A stretch of DNA of 64,000 bases from Acridotheres tristis (lineage: Eukaryota > Chordata > Aves > Passeriformes > Sturnidae): assembly GCA_037013685.1 (NCBI GenBank), contig CM072887.1, positions 87,254,347 to 87,318,346 of the forward strand, written 5' to 3'. Within the stretch, counting starts at the first letter, position 1; each line of letters begins with the position of its first letter. The notes below the pieces were generated by a model. The model ran no database searches. It had not been told where the DNA came from and saw only the letters and a list, made by a program, of their open reading frames with translations. The position numbers and the translations under genes are program-made. Below are positions 62,755 to 64,000 of the stretch, in pieces.

Positions 62755-63757
62755 TGTGTTTGTGTGGCCTGGTTTTCATACTGGGGGGGTTTCAGGGCTG
62801 GCTTCTGTGAGAAGCTGCCAGAGGTTTCCTTCATGCACAACAGAGTCAATCCCGGGCTGTTCCAAGATGGAAACACCTCTGGCCAAGGCTGGGCCAATCA
62901 GAAATGGTGGTAACGCCTCTGTGATAACATATTTAAGAAGAAAAAAGTTATAGTGCAGATATAGCTGAGGCCAGAGAAGGACAGAGTGAGAACATGTGAG
63001 AGGAGCAGCTCTGCAGACACCAAGGTGAGAGCAGAAGGAGGGGCAGGAGATGCTCCAGGTGCCAGAGCTGAGATTCCCCTGCAGCCCCTGGTGCAGCCCA
63101 TGGTGGGGCAGCTGTGCCCCTGCAGCCCATGGGGGCCATGGGGATGCAGAGATCCACCTGCAGCCCGGGGAGGAGACCCACACTGGAGCAGGTGGATGCC
63201 TGGGAGGAGGTCGTGAACCTGTGAGATGCCCACGCAGGAGCAGTTTTCCTGCTAGGGCTTGTGACTCCATGAGGTGGCCACACTGGAGCAGCCTGTCCCT
63301 GAAGGACTGCACCTCATGGAAGAGTGACCTGCAGCAGTTTGTAGAAAGCTGTCTCTTGTGGGATGGATTGGAGAAGTCCATTGAGAACTGTCTCCCATGG
63401 GAGGCACCCCACAATGGAGCAGGGGAAAGATTTCTCTCCCTGAGCAGCAGCAGCAGAAATAACCTGTGATGAACAGGTGTTGTAACCTGTATTCCCTCTC
63501 TCCCTGCACTACTGGGGGAGGAGGTAGAGCTGGTAAGGAGGGAGGGGTGGGGGGAAGATGATTTTTAGACCTGTTTTTACTTCTCATTATCTGGCTCTGA
63601 TTTTGTTAGTAATACATTAACTTAACATCTCTGATTCTAGTCTCTTTTGCCCATGATGGTATTTGGTGATCTCTCTCTGTCCTTGTGCCAGGACATGAAC
63701 CCTCCACTATATTTTCTTTTCCCAGTCCTGGCATACAGCTAGGGTCACCCCACTACA
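62755..63757 (+). mobile_element. Solo LTR of an endogenous retrovirus, near complete
   Basis: About 1.0 kb with TG...CA termini (TGTGTTTGTGTGGC at the start, CCCCACTACA at the end), much richer in G and C than the flanks. A CCAAT box (62894-62898) lies about 30 bp before a TATTTAA box (62930-62936), the layout of an LTR promoter. The transcribed part holds degenerate repeats of CACACTGGAGCAG and CTGCAGCCC. A poly(A)-signal position near 63611 reads AATACA instead of AATAAA, probably a lesion. No primer-binding site follows and no purine tract precedes it, so it is a solo LTR left by recombination. No clear target duplication: the flanks are TTTAT and AGAAT. Family: an avian ERV type I associate with ERVL-like LTRs of passerines, from memory. 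Frames of up to 212 codons inside it are not genes. Confidence 0.85.
62894..62936 (+). promoter_or_regulatory. LTR promoter motifs: CCAAT and TATA-like
   Basis: CCAAT at 62894-62898 and TATTTAA at 62930-62936, 32 bp apart, inside the solo LTR. Transcription would start about 30 bp after the second box, near 62960. Activity is not shown, and the AATACA at the polyadenylation position would weaken termination within the LTR. Confidence 0.5.
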
Positions 63758-64000
63758 AGAATATGATCATGCCATAACATATAGTATGCCACTAATCTAC
63801 TGACACGGTTCTATGCCCAGATTCTATACATATTATGTTTGAACTTTTCTGGTTTTCAAATCTTCAGCAAAACCAGTAGAAGCCAGTCTACTGCATCAGG
63901 ACAAGTTCCTTTAACATGGTATTGATTGAACTTGCATTATTCCTAAGCAGCAAAATGTTATCATATTGAGCCTGGAACTAGTTTTGATTTTCCAGAACTG
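63758..64000. other. Flanking AT-rich DNA, nothing seen
   Basis: Plain AT-rich sequence after the LTR end, without viral internal features. Confidence 0.6.

Noticed and set aside
62776..63587. Open frames of 212, 139 and 111 codons on both strands
   Set aside because: All lie in the solo LTR. Lower stop-codon density in G/C-richer repeat DNA explains them, and overlapping frames on both strands show no domain.

Overview
The window looks like AT-rich, gene-poor chromosomal DNA from a bird, probably a songbird. Two signals point there. Three pieces of the avian LINE CR1 are recognisable: the terminal ATTCTATGAT-type repeat, the 3' UTR, and a reverse-transcriptase fragment. There are also long terminal repeats (LTRs) of endogenous retroviruses whose sequence I recognise from passerine genomes. 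The species and the repeat family names are inference; they need a repeat library search.

No complete protein-coding gene is visible. No rRNA, tRNA, CRISPR, operon or bacterial feature is visible either. Almost all open frames are 60-110 codons, which is what chance gives in 64 kb. The longest (212, 139 and 111 codons near the right end) lie inside an LTR and are not genes. What remains are short stretches with good splice or poly(A) signals that could be exons of one or more sparse genes or long noncoding RNAs. The best are a 23-nt microexon-like unit (29841-29863) followed by a strong acceptor (30300), a 116-nt exon-like unit (39012-39127), a terminal-exon-like unit (59290-59712), and a minus-strand unit with paired cysteines (10298-10476). 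All are low confidence.

Layout: 1-140 is a hexamer microsatellite. 141-18429 is mostly unique AT-rich DNA with several hairpins and weak exon candidates. 18430-19388 is a cluster of minus-strand retroviral LTR material, one LTR abutting another. 19389-36581 is unique DNA broken by A-rich, GA, GTAT and TA tracts and by a 142-nt pure pyrimidine tract (35723-35864). 36582-38630 holds two CR1 3' ends in opposite orientation. 38631-60151 is again mostly unique. 60152-61065 is a broken CR1 reverse-transcriptase segment, and 62755-63757 is a nearly complete solo LTR with CCAAT- and TATA-like motifs.

The genic parts, if any, cannot be connected into a pathway. I found no sign of a new biological system. 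The most useful follow-ups are alignment of RNA-seq and of other bird genomes across the candidate exons.
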